Shown: positions 1-8,281 of the stretch, in pieces
Layout: every line of letters starts with the position of its first letter
Numbering within the stretch: the stretch's first letter is position 1
Assembly: GCA_964465145.1 (NCBI GenBank)
Contig: CAYXJR010000050.1
Coordinates: 1-35,539, forward strand
Direction of reading: 5' to 3'
Length of the DNA stretch: 35,539 bases
From: JAUVKA01 sp964465145
GTDB lineage: Bacteria; Bacteroidota; Bacteroidia; Bacteroidales; UBA12481
Position numbers and translations under genes: made by a program
The notes under the pieces: model-generated
The model's input: the letters and a program-made list of their open reading frames with translations, nothing else
The model's database searches: none
Told to the model about the DNA's origin: nothing

Positions 1-1244
1 TTAAGCGAATGTATTACCAAACCGCTCCGAAGTTTAGGTTCGAACCATGTTACTTTTGGGGGCATGATATTTCCCGTATCTGCTATATCCATCAATTGTT
101 TCATAGATACAGGATATAGGGCAAAAGCAACCTTCATTTCACCCGAGTTAACCCTTCTCTCTAGTTCTCCTAATCCCCTGATCCCTCCAACAAAATCTAT
201 CCTTTTATCAGTTCTAAGGTCATTAATCCCCAAGATCTCATCAAGGATTAAATTCGAACAAATCGTCACATCCAGCACACCAATGGGATCTCTATCGTCA
301 AAGGTTCCTTCCCTGGATACCAAACTAAACCATTTTCCATCCAGATACATCCCAAAAGTATGTAGGAGATCAGGTTTGAAAGCAGAAGTTCCCTCTTCCT
401 TTACGATGAAATTGGTTTCCAACATATCCATGAATTCACTAATCTTAAGGCCATTTAAATCTTTTACCATCCTGTTGTAGTCAATGATCTTCAATTGGCT
501 GTCAGGAAAAAGAACAGTAAGAAAATAGTTGTATTCCTCTTTTCCAGTATGATTAGGGTTGGCTTTTCTCTTTTCCTCACCCACAAGGGCAGCAGCTGCT
601 GTACGGTGGTGTCCATCGGCCACATAAGTACAGGGAATATTCCTAAACAATGCTGTGATACGGGTAATTACCTCTTCTTCATCCACTACCCAGAAATGGT
701 GACCAATATTATCATCCGACACAAAGTCATATTCGGGTAAGTGATTTTCTACCCAGCTACTGACCAATTCATCTAATTCTTTTACCGCCCGGTATGTAAA
801 AAAAACAGGTTCAATATTTGCGTTGTTAACTTTCACATGCTTCATGCGATCCTCTTCCTTGTCGGGTCGTGTTAATTCATGTTTTTTAATAATACCATTC
901 ATATAATCCTCCACTCCGGAAGCACCCACCATACCATATTGAGTCCTCCCGTTCATTGTCTGGGCATAGATATAATACATCTCCTTGTCATCCTGTATCA
1001 GCCAGCCGCTACTCATAAACTTCGTGAACATCTCAACGGCTTTTTCATAAACCCGCGGATCATGCTCATCAAATCCCGGCTCGAAATTAATCTCCGGTTT
1101 GGTGATGTTTAAAAGAGATCTCTCATTGCCCTCAGCCTCTACCCGTGCCTCGGCTGAATTCAGCACGTCATAGGGCCGGGAGGCCACAAGATGGGCAATT
1201 TCCCGTGGAGGCCTGATTCCTTTGAACGGTTTAAATATTGCCAT
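1..1244 (-). CDS. DUF1015 family protein, 3' end cut by window edge
   Basis: I translated this frame by hand because it has no stop inside the window. It starts at ATG 1244-1242 (MAIFKPFKGIRPP) and stays open for 414 codons to the left edge. The PFKGIRPP opening, the ADGHHRTAAA motif near the middle and the end ..WFEPKLRSGLVIHSL are typical of the DUF1015 family, whose members are about 410-430 residues, so only a few residues should be missing. The biochemical role of DUF1015 is unknown. In Bacteroidota it often follows serC and serA, as here, which suggests a link with serine metabolism; that link is inference. No transmembrane segment or signal peptide is seen, so it is probably cytoplasmic. 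A 127-nt spacer separates it from serA. Confidence 0.9.
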   Translation of the reverse strand, partial: MAIFKPFKGIRPPREIAHLVASRPYDVLNSAEARVEAEGNERSLLNITKPEINFEPGFDEHDPRVYEKAVEMFTKFMSSGWLIQDDKEMYYIYAQTMNGRTQYGMVGASGVEDYMNGIIKKHELTRPDKEEDRMKHVKVNNANIEPVFFTYRAVKELDELVSSWVENHLPEYDFVSDDNIGHHFWVVDEEEVITRITALFRNIPCTYVADGHHRTAAAALVGEEKRKANPNHTGKEEYNYFLTVLFPDSQLKIIDYNRMVKDLNGLKISEFMDMLETNFIVKEEGTSAFKPDLLHTFGMYLDGKWFSLVSREGTFDDRDPIGVLDVTICSNLILDEILGINDLRTDKRIDFVGGIRGLGELERRVNSGEMKVAFALYPVSMKQLMDIADTGNIMPPKVTWFEPKLRSGLVIHSL

Positions 1245-1351
1245 GTTGACTAAGTCTTTTGTTTATTATTGTCAGAATTCAAGTTTTTTTGTTAATACGA
1301 GATAATCGGTCCTCCTGCCATTTCAACAGTGGCTAGCACCCCCGTTCAATC

Positions 1352-1381
1352 GGTTAACTCAGGTTTAAAATCTAGTTAACC
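1352..1381. repeat. 8-bp inverted repeat across the serA stop codon
   Basis: GGTTAACT (1352-1359) and AGTTAACC (1374-1381) are perfect inverted copies around a 14-nt AT-rich loop. The right arm covers the serA stop codon (1372-1374) and its last codons. On the serA mRNA this would be a hairpin at the 3' end of the coding region. There is no T-run after it, so a classical intrinsic terminator is not supported. It could stabilise the mRNA end or be chance. Confidence 0.35.
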
Positions 1382-2292
1382 TTAAACCTGATATCTCCTT
1401 TTTCGAAAAAATCACGGATTTGTGCAGCAGCAGCCATACCTGCATTAATGTTGGCTTCAGAGGTTTGGGCCCCCATTTTCTTCGGGGTGAAGAAAAATCT
1501 ACCTTGGTATTTCTCCTCAAAAATAGCCGCGCAAGCCGGTGCTATATCAGAGAGATAGGTGAAATCTGATCGCGACTCCATTACCTCTTGTAATTCATCC
1601 TCATGGATCACCTCTTTCCTCGCCGTATTCACCAGAACAGCTCCATCAGGCATACTGGACAATAAGCCCTTACCAATAGAATTCCTGGTTTGTTCATTGG
1701 CTGGAATATGGAGGGAAATATATTGACAGGTGGCGTATAATTCACCGACTGTCCCTACCGGTTTGACCCCAGCCGACTCAATTTTCTCAGCATTGATAAA
1801 AGGATCATATGCATAAACATCCATGCTGAATCCAAGTGCAATTTTGGCAACCAGTTGCCCTACATTACCAAAGGCATGAATGCCCAGTTTTTTTCCTTTC
1901 AATTCCACTCCGGCCCGACCGTCAAATCCATTTCTGGCCTTAAATACCATCATTCCTAAAACCAGTTCGGCAACAGCATTTGAATTCTGACCAGGTGTAT
2001 TCATGGCAATAATTCCCAACTCAGTAGCTGCAATAGTGTCAATATTATCGTAACCTGCACCTGCCCTTACCACAATTTTTAGATTTTCCCCTGCCTCAAG
2101 AACTTCTCGCGTTGCTTTATCAGAGCGAATTATCATTGCATCAACATCAACCACTGCAAGCTTAAGATCATTGGGGTCTGAATATTTTTCAAGCAGCCTC
2201 AATTCATAACCGGCGGCTTCCGCTATTTCCCTGATTCCCTGCACGGCAATGGGGGCAAAGGGTTTTTCTGTTGCAATCAATATTTTTTTCAT
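1372..2292 (-). CDS. serA: D-3-phosphoglycerate dehydrogenase, short form
   Basis: Oxidises 3-phosphoglycerate to 3-phosphohydroxypyruvate with NAD, the first step of serine synthesis. From ATG 2292 (MKKILIATEKPFAP) the protein has 306 residues. It shows the substrate-binding domain, a Rossmann domain with the nucleotide loop GIHAFGNVG (about 137-145) and the active-site Arg in NTAR (225). It lacks the C-terminal ACT domain, so feedback control by serine through ACT is unlikely. The place of the canonical catalytic His (TPHxGA) is taken by Lys: TPKKMGAQT, Lys271. This resembles the His-less type III enzymes. An in-frame extension upstream to 2346 would overlap serC and adds residues not seen in the family. 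serC ends 28 nt upstream, so the two are co-transcribed. Confidence 0.93.
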   Translation of the reverse strand: MKKILIATEKPFAPIAVQGIREIAEAAGYELRLLEKYSDPNDLKLAVVDVDAMIIRSDKATREVLEAGENLKIVVRAGAGYDNIDTIAATELGIIAMNTPGQNSNAVAELVLGMMVFKARNGFDGRAGVELKGKKLGIHAFGNVGQLVAKIALGFSMDVYAYDPFINAEKIESAGVKPVGTVGELYATCQYISLHIPANEQTRNSIGKGLLSSMPDGAVLVNTARKEVIHEDELQEVMESRSDFTYLSDIAPACAAIFEEKYQGRFFFTPKKMGAQTSEANINAGMAAAAQIRDFFEKGDIRFKVN

Positions 2293-2320
2293 TGTGCTCA
2301 TCATTAGAGGTAAATTAATA

Positions 2321-3394
2321 TCAGGAATTTGCCTTTTCGAAATCATTCATGGCATTCACAAGAACCTGTACACTATCTATATTCAGTGCATTGTAACAGG
2401 AAGCCCTAAACCCGCCTACAGAACGGTGACCTTTGATCCCAACGCAACCCTTAGACGCAGCAAATGCAATAAAATCTGCATCTTTCTCTTTATATTTTTC
2501 TGTCATTACAAAACAGATGTTCATCCTTGAGCGATCCTCAACAGCTACGGTACCAATAAACATTTTACTTTTATCGATGGCATTATAAAGCAAGTCGGCT
2601 TTGGCCTGGGCCAATTGGTTCATAATCACAAGGCCGCCCATAGACTTGACCCAACGGAGGGTTTCCCTGACAGTAAAAACAGCTGTTACCGGTGGTGTGT
2701 TAAACATAGATTCCTTTTCAACATGGGTCCGGTACTTCAACATGGTTGGAATATTTGAACGAGTGACCCTTTCGAGTATTTCATCCTTGATAATAACAAA
2801 AGTTACTCCAGCTGGTCCCAGGTTCTTTTGTGCTCCTCCATAGATAATGTCATATTTTGCCACATCCACCGGGCGGCTGAGAATATCAGATGACATATCA
2901 GCCATCAGAGGTATTGGTGAATCGAGGTCCTCCAGAATTTCGGTCCCCTTAATTGTATTATTTGTGGTAATATGAAAATAATCTGCATCGGATGGGATAG
3001 TGTAACCTTTAGGGATATGCAGGAAATTATCATCTTCTGAACTAGCAACCACGTCAACCTCACCAAACAGGAGGGCTTCCTTGATGGCTTTTGTTGACCA
3101 GGTTCCAGTATTCAGATAGGCTGCTTTATTGTTTAGGAAATTGTAAGGGATCATACAAAATTGCATGCTCGCCCCTCCCCCCAGGAAAAGTACCGAATAA
3201 CCCTCCGGGATCGATAAAATCTCCTTGAAAAGGTCAACCGTTTCATTAAAAATTGCCAAAAACTCTTTTGAACGGTGGGAAACTTCCATTATGGATTGTC
3301 CAATGCCATCAAGGTCGAGGATTGCTTTTGCAGTATTCTCTCGCGCCATGTCTGATAGCACACAAGGACCAGCATTAAAGATATGTTTTCTCAT
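2321..3394 (-). CDS. serC: Phosphoserine aminotransferase
   Basis: PLP-dependent class V aminotransferase (fold type I) that converts 3-phosphohydroxypyruvate and glutamate to phosphoserine and 2-oxoglutarate; the second step of serine synthesis, also used in vitamin B6 synthesis. It has 357 residues, the usual length. It starts with the family signature (MRKHIFNAGPCVL). The PLP Lys is in GGAQKNLGPAG (Lys190), and the C-terminal GHRSVGGFRASCYNA motif carries the substrate-binding Arg and His residues. The gene lies 20 nt downstream of gcvT and 28 nt upstream of serA, all on the minus strand, consistent with one serine/glycine operon. Confidence 0.97.
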   Translation of the reverse strand: MRKHIFNAGPCVLSDMARENTAKAILDLDGIGQSIMEVSHRSKEFLAIFNETVDLFKEILSIPEGYSVLFLGGGASMQFCMIPYNFLNNKAAYLNTGTWSTKAIKEALLFGEVDVVASSEDDNFLHIPKGYTIPSDADYFHITTNNTIKGTEILEDLDSPIPLMADMSSDILSRPVDVAKYDIIYGGAQKNLGPAGVTFVIIKDEILERVTRSNIPTMLKYRTHVEKESMFNTPPVTAVFTVRETLRWVKSMGGLVIMNQLAQAKADLLYNAIDKSKMFIGTVAVEDRSRMNICFVMTEKYKEKDADFIAFAASKGCVGIKGHRSVGGFRASCYNALNIDSVQVLVNAMNDFEKANS

Positions 3395-3414
3395 GACTAT
3401 AATTTTTAAGTTAT

Positions 3415-4518
3415 TTATCCTTTATAAAATGGGAATCTAACTATTTGTGCAGGAATGCTTTTATTCCGCACCCTGATAAACACTTTGGAGTCAAATCCAG
3501 CAAATTCGGTAGCAATATACCCCATTCCAATCCCCGCTTGAAGCATTGGGGACATAGTGCCAGAAGTCACTTCTCCAATAGTTTCTCCAACCTCGTTGGC
3601 AATCTCGTAATGCTGACGAGGAATACCCCTTTCCTGCATGATGAAACCACGAAGACGACGTGTTGGATTTTGCTCTTTCTGTTTAAATAGGAAATCCCTG
3701 TCAATGAAGTTATTTCCTTCTGTAAATTTGGTAACCCAGCCAAGTCCTGCTTCGATAGGACTAGTCTCATCTGTTATGTCATGGCCATACAAACAGTACC
3801 CCATTTCCAGGCGCAGAGTATCTCTGGCACCCAATCCAATGGGCTTGATCCCATACTCTTCTCCAGCATCCATTACTGCCTTCCATAAGGTATCAGCATC
3901 TGAATTGTCGCAGTATATTTCACAGCCTCCGGCACCAGTATAACCAGTAATGGAAAAGATAACTTCATTAATTCCTGCAAATGGAATCCTCATGAAGGTG
4001 TAGTATTCCAATTCCGCAACAGGAACATCAGTAAGTTTTTGCATAGCTTTAAGGGCAAGCGGCCCTTGAATTGCCAGTTGGGCAATCTCATCGGAGGCAT
4101 TATACAATTCCTTCCCAACTTCCATACCCATCTTTATAGCTTCTGCTGCACACCAATTCCAATCTTTCTCAGTATTTGCTGCATTAACCACCATCAGGTA
4201 TGTTTCTTCATCAATCCGATAGACCAGAAGATCATCAACAATCCCACCCTTACCATTTGGGAAACAGGTGTACTGGACCTTGTCATTTTTTAGGGCTCCC
4301 ACATCATTTGTGGTTAAGCGCTGAACAAGTTCAAAAGCTTTGGGTCCTTTAACCCAAAATTCGCCCATGTGTGAAACATCAAATACCCCGAGTTTTTCCC
4401 GAACAGTTCTGTGTTCTTCGTTGATACCGGTGTACTCTATTGGCATTTTGCAACCAGCAAAGCTTTCCAGGCGGGCACCTAAATTTTCATGAAATTTTGT
4501 AAAAGGAGTGTTTTTCAT
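3415..4518 (-). CDS. gcvT: Aminomethyltransferase (glycine cleavage T protein)
   Basis: T protein of the glycine cleavage system: transfers the methylene group from the aminomethyl-lipoyl H protein to tetrahydrofolate and releases ammonia. It has 367 residues, normal for the family. The N-terminal folate-binding domain contains GVFDVSHMGEFWVKGP (about 44-59), and the C-terminal barrel domain ends in IGMGYIATEF and RFPFYKG. The H, P and L protein genes are not in the window. serC and serA follow directly, which joins glycine breakdown and serine synthesis as sources of one-carbon units. A TAnnTTTG box lies 33 nt upstream of the start. Confidence 0.97.
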   Translation of the reverse strand: MKNTPFTKFHENLGARLESFAGCKMPIEYTGINEEHRTVREKLGVFDVSHMGEFWVKGPKAFELVQRLTTNDVGALKNDKVQYTCFPNGKGGIVDDLLVYRIDEETYLMVVNAANTEKDWNWCAAEAIKMGMEVGKELYNASDEIAQLAIQGPLALKAMQKLTDVPVAELEYYTFMRIPFAGINEVIFSITGYTGAGGCEIYCDNSDADTLWKAVMDAGEEYGIKPIGLGARDTLRLEMGYCLYGHDITDETSPIEAGLGWVTKFTEGNNFIDRDFLFKQKEQNPTRRLRGFIMQERGIPRQHYEIANEVGETIGEVTSGTMSPMLQAGIGMGYIATEFAGFDSKVFIRVRNKSIPAQIVRFPFYKG

Positions 4519-4550
4519 CTTGTTTATTGATCTTGGATTACATATGGTAA

Positions 4551-4558
4551 CAAATGTA
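4551..4558 (-). promoter_or_regulatory. Candidate -7 box of the gcvT-serC-serA promoter
   Basis: Read on the minus strand this is TACATTTG, a match to the Bacteroidota -7 consensus TAnnTTTG. It lies 32 nt upstream of the gcvT start, a normal leader length. No TTTG is seen at the expected 19-21 nt further upstream, so only half of the promoter is supported. Confidence 0.4.
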
Positions 4559-4593
4559 AGGTATTTATGAATTATTTTTTATGACAATTATCG

Positions 4594-5112
4594 TCAATTG
4601 GGCTCCTTATGGAATATCCAATCCTCAACAATTTCTATGGCATTATTAAGTCTGGCAATTCCATGGCCCCTTACAAATCCCAAGCTAAAGCCTTGATCCT
4701 GAATCATTTTAATATACAAACCGTGAAGTTCTTCCCGAAGATTCGGATTTTCCCTTACAGAGTCCTGGGCCCAGGGAATATCCGGCTCACATATCAGATA
4801 TTTCCCGAGCCCGGAATTGGGAATTGCGCTCAAAAGCCACTGGGGAATATGTCTATATTTATGCTGAAACCAAACGCAGGTGACGATGAGCCCGGTATCA
4901 AAAAAAACCAAGTCTGTCTGTTTATTTTTTTCAATCTGATCTATTTGCTTTTTTCCAATAATCTCAAGGTCGGCAAGAGTATAATCCCTATGCAAAGAGG
5001 AGATGTAGTAACGGGCGAATTCCGGTATGCAGGGCACGCCAAAATGTTCTGACAGTTGCCTGGTCAGGGTGCTTTTCCCAGTGGATTCTGATCCTGTGAT
5101 GAATATATTCAT
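4594..5112 (-). CDS. NadR-type ribosylnicotinamide kinase-like ATPase
   Basis: A 172-residue P-loop protein with Walker A GSESTGKST (about 7-15) and the following PEFARYY segment, as in the kinase domain of NadR, which phosphorylates nicotinamide riboside to NMN. It lacks both the DNA-binding domain and the NMN adenylyltransferase domain of full-length NadR, so it would be a stand-alone kinase. Its ATG overlaps the stop of pnuC by 4 nt (ATGA), suggesting translational coupling. The pairing with a PnuC transporter strongly supports a role in uptake and trapping of nicotinamide riboside. Substrate specificity is inferred, not shown. Confidence 0.85.
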   Translation of the reverse strand: MNIFITGSESTGKSTLTRQLSEHFGVPCIPEFARYYISSLHRDYTLADLEIIGKKQIDQIEKNKQTDLVFFDTGLIVTCVWFQHKYRHIPQWLLSAIPNSGLGKYLICEPDIPWAQDSVRENPNLREELHGLYIKMIQDQGFSLGFVRGHGIARLNNAIEIVEDWIFHKEPN

Positions 5113-5720
5113 GAATCTTTTGTCATTACTTTTCTCCAGGCTAAGAATCCTACGATTGCCACGATGGTATATACTATGAATAGGCTTGCGGTTGCATAAA
5201 GTCCTTTATAAAAGTAAAGGCCAATTGACACAGCATCCACAAATACCCACAATAACCAGTGTTCCAGTATCTTTCTCGCCAGCATCCAGGTAGCAACAAT
5301 GGCGCCTGCTGTGGTTAAAGCATCCATAATGGGCACCTGAGAGCCGGTAAGACGTAAAAGGACAAAACTGATCCCAAGCCATAATATCAGAAAAATACCT
5401 ATCAGCAGGACAAGGGTACTTCGATTAATCCGACTGATTTTAAGTTCTCTCTTTCCCTCTGCTGAATCGTAGCCTGTTGACCAATGGTACCATCCGTAAG
5501 CACTTATTACAACGTAATATACCTGAAGGCCCATATCTGCATAAAACCCTGAAAAATAATATATCCAGATGTAGAAGAGTGCGGAAAGCAGGCCGAAGGG
5601 CCACAACCAGATAATTTGCTTAACAGAAAAATACAGATAAATAAGGCTGATCAGAGCTCCACTTAACTCAATCCAATTTCCGGAAATCCATAACCAAATG
5701 TCCTCCATGGGCTGACCCAA
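5109..5720 (-). CDS. pnuC: PnuC family nicotinamide riboside transporter
   Basis: Inner-membrane protein of about 200 residues with around seven hydrophobic segments. The family signature region WLWPFGLLSALFYIWIYYF and GWYHW (about residues 37-100) is present. PnuC proteins are facilitators; the substrate is held in the cell by phosphorylation, here most likely by the overlapping kinase gene. The start could be 5720 (MGQPMEDIW) or the internal ATG at 5708 (MEDIW). The guaA stop lies 20 nt upstream, so it may be read through from guaA. PnuC relatives carrying thiamine exist, but no TPP riboswitch is visible upstream and the kinase neighbour favours nicotinamide riboside. Confidence 0.92.
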   Translation of the reverse strand: MGQPMEDIWLWISGNWIELSGALISLIYLYFSVKQIIWLWPFGLLSALFYIWIYYFSGFYADMGLQVYYVVISAYGWYHWSTGYDSAEGKRELKISRINRSTLVLLIGIFLILWLGISFVLLRLTGSQVPIMDALTTAGAIVATWMLARKILEHWLLWVFVDAVSIGLYFYKGLYATASLFIVYTIVAIVGFLAWRKVMTKDS

Positions 5721-5740
5721 TAATTTTGTTTAGACCTGGA

Positions 5741-7270
5741 TTATTCCCATTCGATAGTAGCAGGGGGTTTTGAACTGATGTCATAAACCACCCGGTTAAT
5801 ACCTTTCACCTTATTAATGATCTCATTAGAAATCAGCCCCAGAAACTCATAGGGAAGATGTGACCAATCGGCAGTCATGCCATCAGTAGAACCCACAGCC
5901 CTAAGAACAACAACATTTTCATAAGTACGTTCATCACCCATCACCCCAACCGATTGAACAGGAAGCAGTATTACTGCTGCCTGCCAAACCTGGTCGTAAA
6001 GGTTATGCTCCTTCAAGCCCTGGATATAAATATTATCTGCCTCCTGCAGAATACGCACCTTTTCCTTTGTTATCTCACCTAGAATTCTGATACCCAAACC
6101 GGGCCCGGGAAATGGATGCCTTTGGAGTATGAGTGGGGTAATTCCCAATTCGCGACCCACTCGCCGTACTTCATCCTTAAACAGTAAGTTTAAGGGTTCA
6201 ACCACCTTAAGGTTCATTTCAGCAGGCAATCCTCCAACATTGTGGTGCGATTTAATAGTTGCTGAAGGCCCGTTAACCGAAACAGATTCAATCACATCTG
6301 GATAAATAGTCCCCTGGGCCAGCCATTTAATTTCTTTGAGCTTTTGTGCTTCCCGATCAAAAACATCAATGAATGTATGTCCGATTGCCTTCCGTTTACC
6401 CTCAGGATCGGAAATCCCTTCAAGAGCTTTTAGAAAGTCATCAGCAGCTTCTACTCCAATCACATTCAGCCCCATGTGATCATAGGACTCAAGAACCGAA
6501 TGAAACTCGTTCTTTCTTAGCAAACCATTATCCACAAAGATGCATGTTAGCTTTTCACCAATGGCTTTATGAAGCAATACGGCTGCAACTGTGCTATCAA
6601 CACCCCCTGACAGCCCCAGAACCACACGGTCGGACCCAAGTTTTTGCTTAAGACTGGAAACAGTAGTCTCGATGAAGGATGCGGGAGTCCAATTTTGCTG
6701 GCAGCCACAAATACTAACGACAAAATTGTAAAGGAACTGCTTACCTTCCACTGTATGGTATACTTCGGGGTGGAATTGGATTCCATAAGTATGTTCATTA
6801 CTAATAGTGAAGCCCCCAACTTTCACTTCCTTGGTGCTGGCGGTAATTTTAAAATTATCCGGCACATATGAAATTGTGTCACCGTGCGACATCCAAACCT
6901 GGGTTCCTAAACTGATGCCTTTAAACAATTCGTCGTCATGGTCAACAAATTCCAGGTTAGCCCTGCCATATTCCCGGGTTTTGGATGGGAGTACTTCACC
7001 TCCTGAATTCTGAGACAGGAACTGCGCTCCATAGCAAACCCCCAGAAGGGGGATTTTACCCTGAATGTCCACCAGATCTGGAATTGGGGCATCCTTTTCA
7101 CGAACTGAAAACGGGCTGCCAGAGAGGATTACTCCTTTTATGCTGTTAGATAATTTGGGGGGCTTATTGAAGGGATGTATCTCGCAATACACATTTAGTT
7201 CACGAACCTTACGGGCAATCAATTGAGTATACTGGGAGCCAAAATCAAGGATAAGAATTGTATCTTCCAT
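5741..7270 (-). CDS. guaA: GMP synthase (glutamine-hydrolysing)
   Basis: Converts XMP to GMP using glutamine and ATP in purine synthesis. The 509-residue protein is a complete single-chain enzyme. The N-terminal class I glutamine amidotransferase domain has Cys79 in LLGVCYGAQ and His167/Glu169 in QFHPEV. The ATP pyrophosphatase domain has the PP-loop GLSGGVDS (219-226). The C-terminal dimerisation domain ends with the usual KPPATIEWE. rnz lies 84 nt upstream on the same strand. A poor promoter match (TTTG, 17 nt, TATCTTTA) lies in that gap, so guaA may have its own promoter as well as rpsA-rnz readthrough. Confidence 0.98.
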   Translation of the reverse strand: MEDTILILDFGSQYTQLIARKVRELNVYCEIHPFNKPPKLSNSIKGVILSGSPFSVREKDAPIPDLVDIQGKIPLLGVCYGAQFLSQNSGGEVLPSKTREYGRANLEFVDHDDELFKGISLGTQVWMSHGDTISYVPDNFKITASTKEVKVGGFTISNEHTYGIQFHPEVYHTVEGKQFLYNFVVSICGCQQNWTPASFIETTVSSLKQKLGSDRVVLGLSGGVDSTVAAVLLHKAIGEKLTCIFVDNGLLRKNEFHSVLESYDHMGLNVIGVEAADDFLKALEGISDPEGKRKAIGHTFIDVFDREAQKLKEIKWLAQGTIYPDVIESVSVNGPSATIKSHHNVGGLPAEMNLKVVEPLNLLFKDEVRRVGRELGITPLILQRHPFPGPGLGIRILGEITKEKVRILQEADNIYIQGLKEHNLYDQVWQAAVILLPVQSVGVMGDERTYENVVVLRAVGSTDGMTADWSHLPYEFLGLISNEIINKVKGINRVVYDISSKPPATIEWE

Positions 7271-7354
7271 TGTAATAAAAGTAGGAATGAGAATAAAGCG
7301 GAGTAAAGATAGCTATTATCTATGTGTCCAAAAAAGAATCAAAACTGTTTAGCA

Positions 7355-8281
7355 TTAGTCGGTCAATTGGTCAACCTTAAAACACAATCCTTCCTCGGCT
7401 GAATAAGTTTCAGGGAATATTGATCGGGCTTCTTCCACCAGGGGATTGACATTCTTATACCTACTTGAAAAATGACCGATAATCAGCTTCCTTACATTTG
7501 CTTTTCCGGCAATCACAGCTGCTTCACGGGCTGTGGAGTGGCCGGTTATGATGGCCCTTGCTTTCATTTCATCGAGGTATGTTGCTTCGTGGTAAAGAAG
7601 ATCAACATTTTTAATGATCGGAATCAATGTTTCAGTATATCTGGTGTCGGAGCAATAAGCATAACTTCTCGGATGATGCGGGGGAATAGTTAGCTCGCTA
7701 TTCGGGTACAATTTTCCCATTTCATTAACATAATCACTGCCTTGTTTTAAAGCAACAATCTCACGTATACCCAGATTGAGGTCGGAGATGGCCTCCTTTC
7801 TTATTCTAAGTTCCCCTTCTTTTTCCCTGAAAAGAAAACCTACTGATTCAATCTTGTGATCCAGGGGAAAACTTTCAACGTAAATATAATTGTCCTCCAT
7901 AACAAAACTTTTTCCCTTCATCCTGTGGGGGATGAAGATAAGAGGATAATTCAACTGTACTGCTGAGTCCCCAAAATGTAAGTCCAGGAATTTTTTAAGA
8001 TCGGGAGGTTCATAGATATGAAGAGGAATCTTTCTGCCAATAAGGTTCAGACTAGATAAAAGACCGAATAATCCGTAAAAGTGATCACCATGAAGGTGTG
8101 ATATGAAAATATTATGGATCTTACTAAATGGGATCCGATACCTTCGTAATTGCATCTGGGTCCCTTCACCACAGTCTATTAAAAAGAACCGCTCATGAAC
8201 GTTAAGTACATGAGCGGTAACCGTTCTATTCGAAGTGGGTAATGCTGAACTACTTCCCAGTATGGTGAGGGAAAAAGTCAT
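7355..8281 (-). CDS. rnz: Ribonuclease Z
   Basis: Metallo-beta-lactamase-fold endonuclease that trims the 3' ends of tRNA precursors. It fits a genome whose visible tRNA gene lacks an encoded CCA, where RNase Z cleaves at the discriminator. The protein has 308 residues, the usual short-form length. The metal-binding motif SHLHGDH is at 61-67; a second metal-site segment is AYCSDTRYT and the C-terminal His is in IIGHFSSRY. Its ATG overlaps the rpsA stop by one base (TAATG), indicating termination-reinitiation coupling to ribosomal protein S1. Joint expression of S1 and RNase Z links translation and tRNA maturation. Confidence 0.96.
   Translation of the reverse strand: MTFSLTILGSSSALPTSNRTVTAHVLNVHERFFLIDCGEGTQMQLRRYRIPFSKIHNIFISHLHGDHFYGLFGLLSSLNLIGRKIPLHIYEPPDLKKFLDLHFGDSAVQLNYPLIFIPHRMKGKSFVMEDNYIYVESFPLDHKIESVGFLFREKEGELRIRKEAISDLNLGIREIVALKQGSDYVNEMGKLYPNSELTIPPHHPRSYAYCSDTRYTETLIPIIKNVDLLYHEATYLDEMKARAIITGHSTAREAAVIAGKANVRKLIIGHFSSRYKNVNPLVEEARSIFPETYSAEEGLCFKVDQLTD

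Noticed and set aside
5600..5760. TPP or NAD-related riboswitch upstream of pnuC
   Set aside because: The gap to guaA is only 20 nt and holds no structured element.
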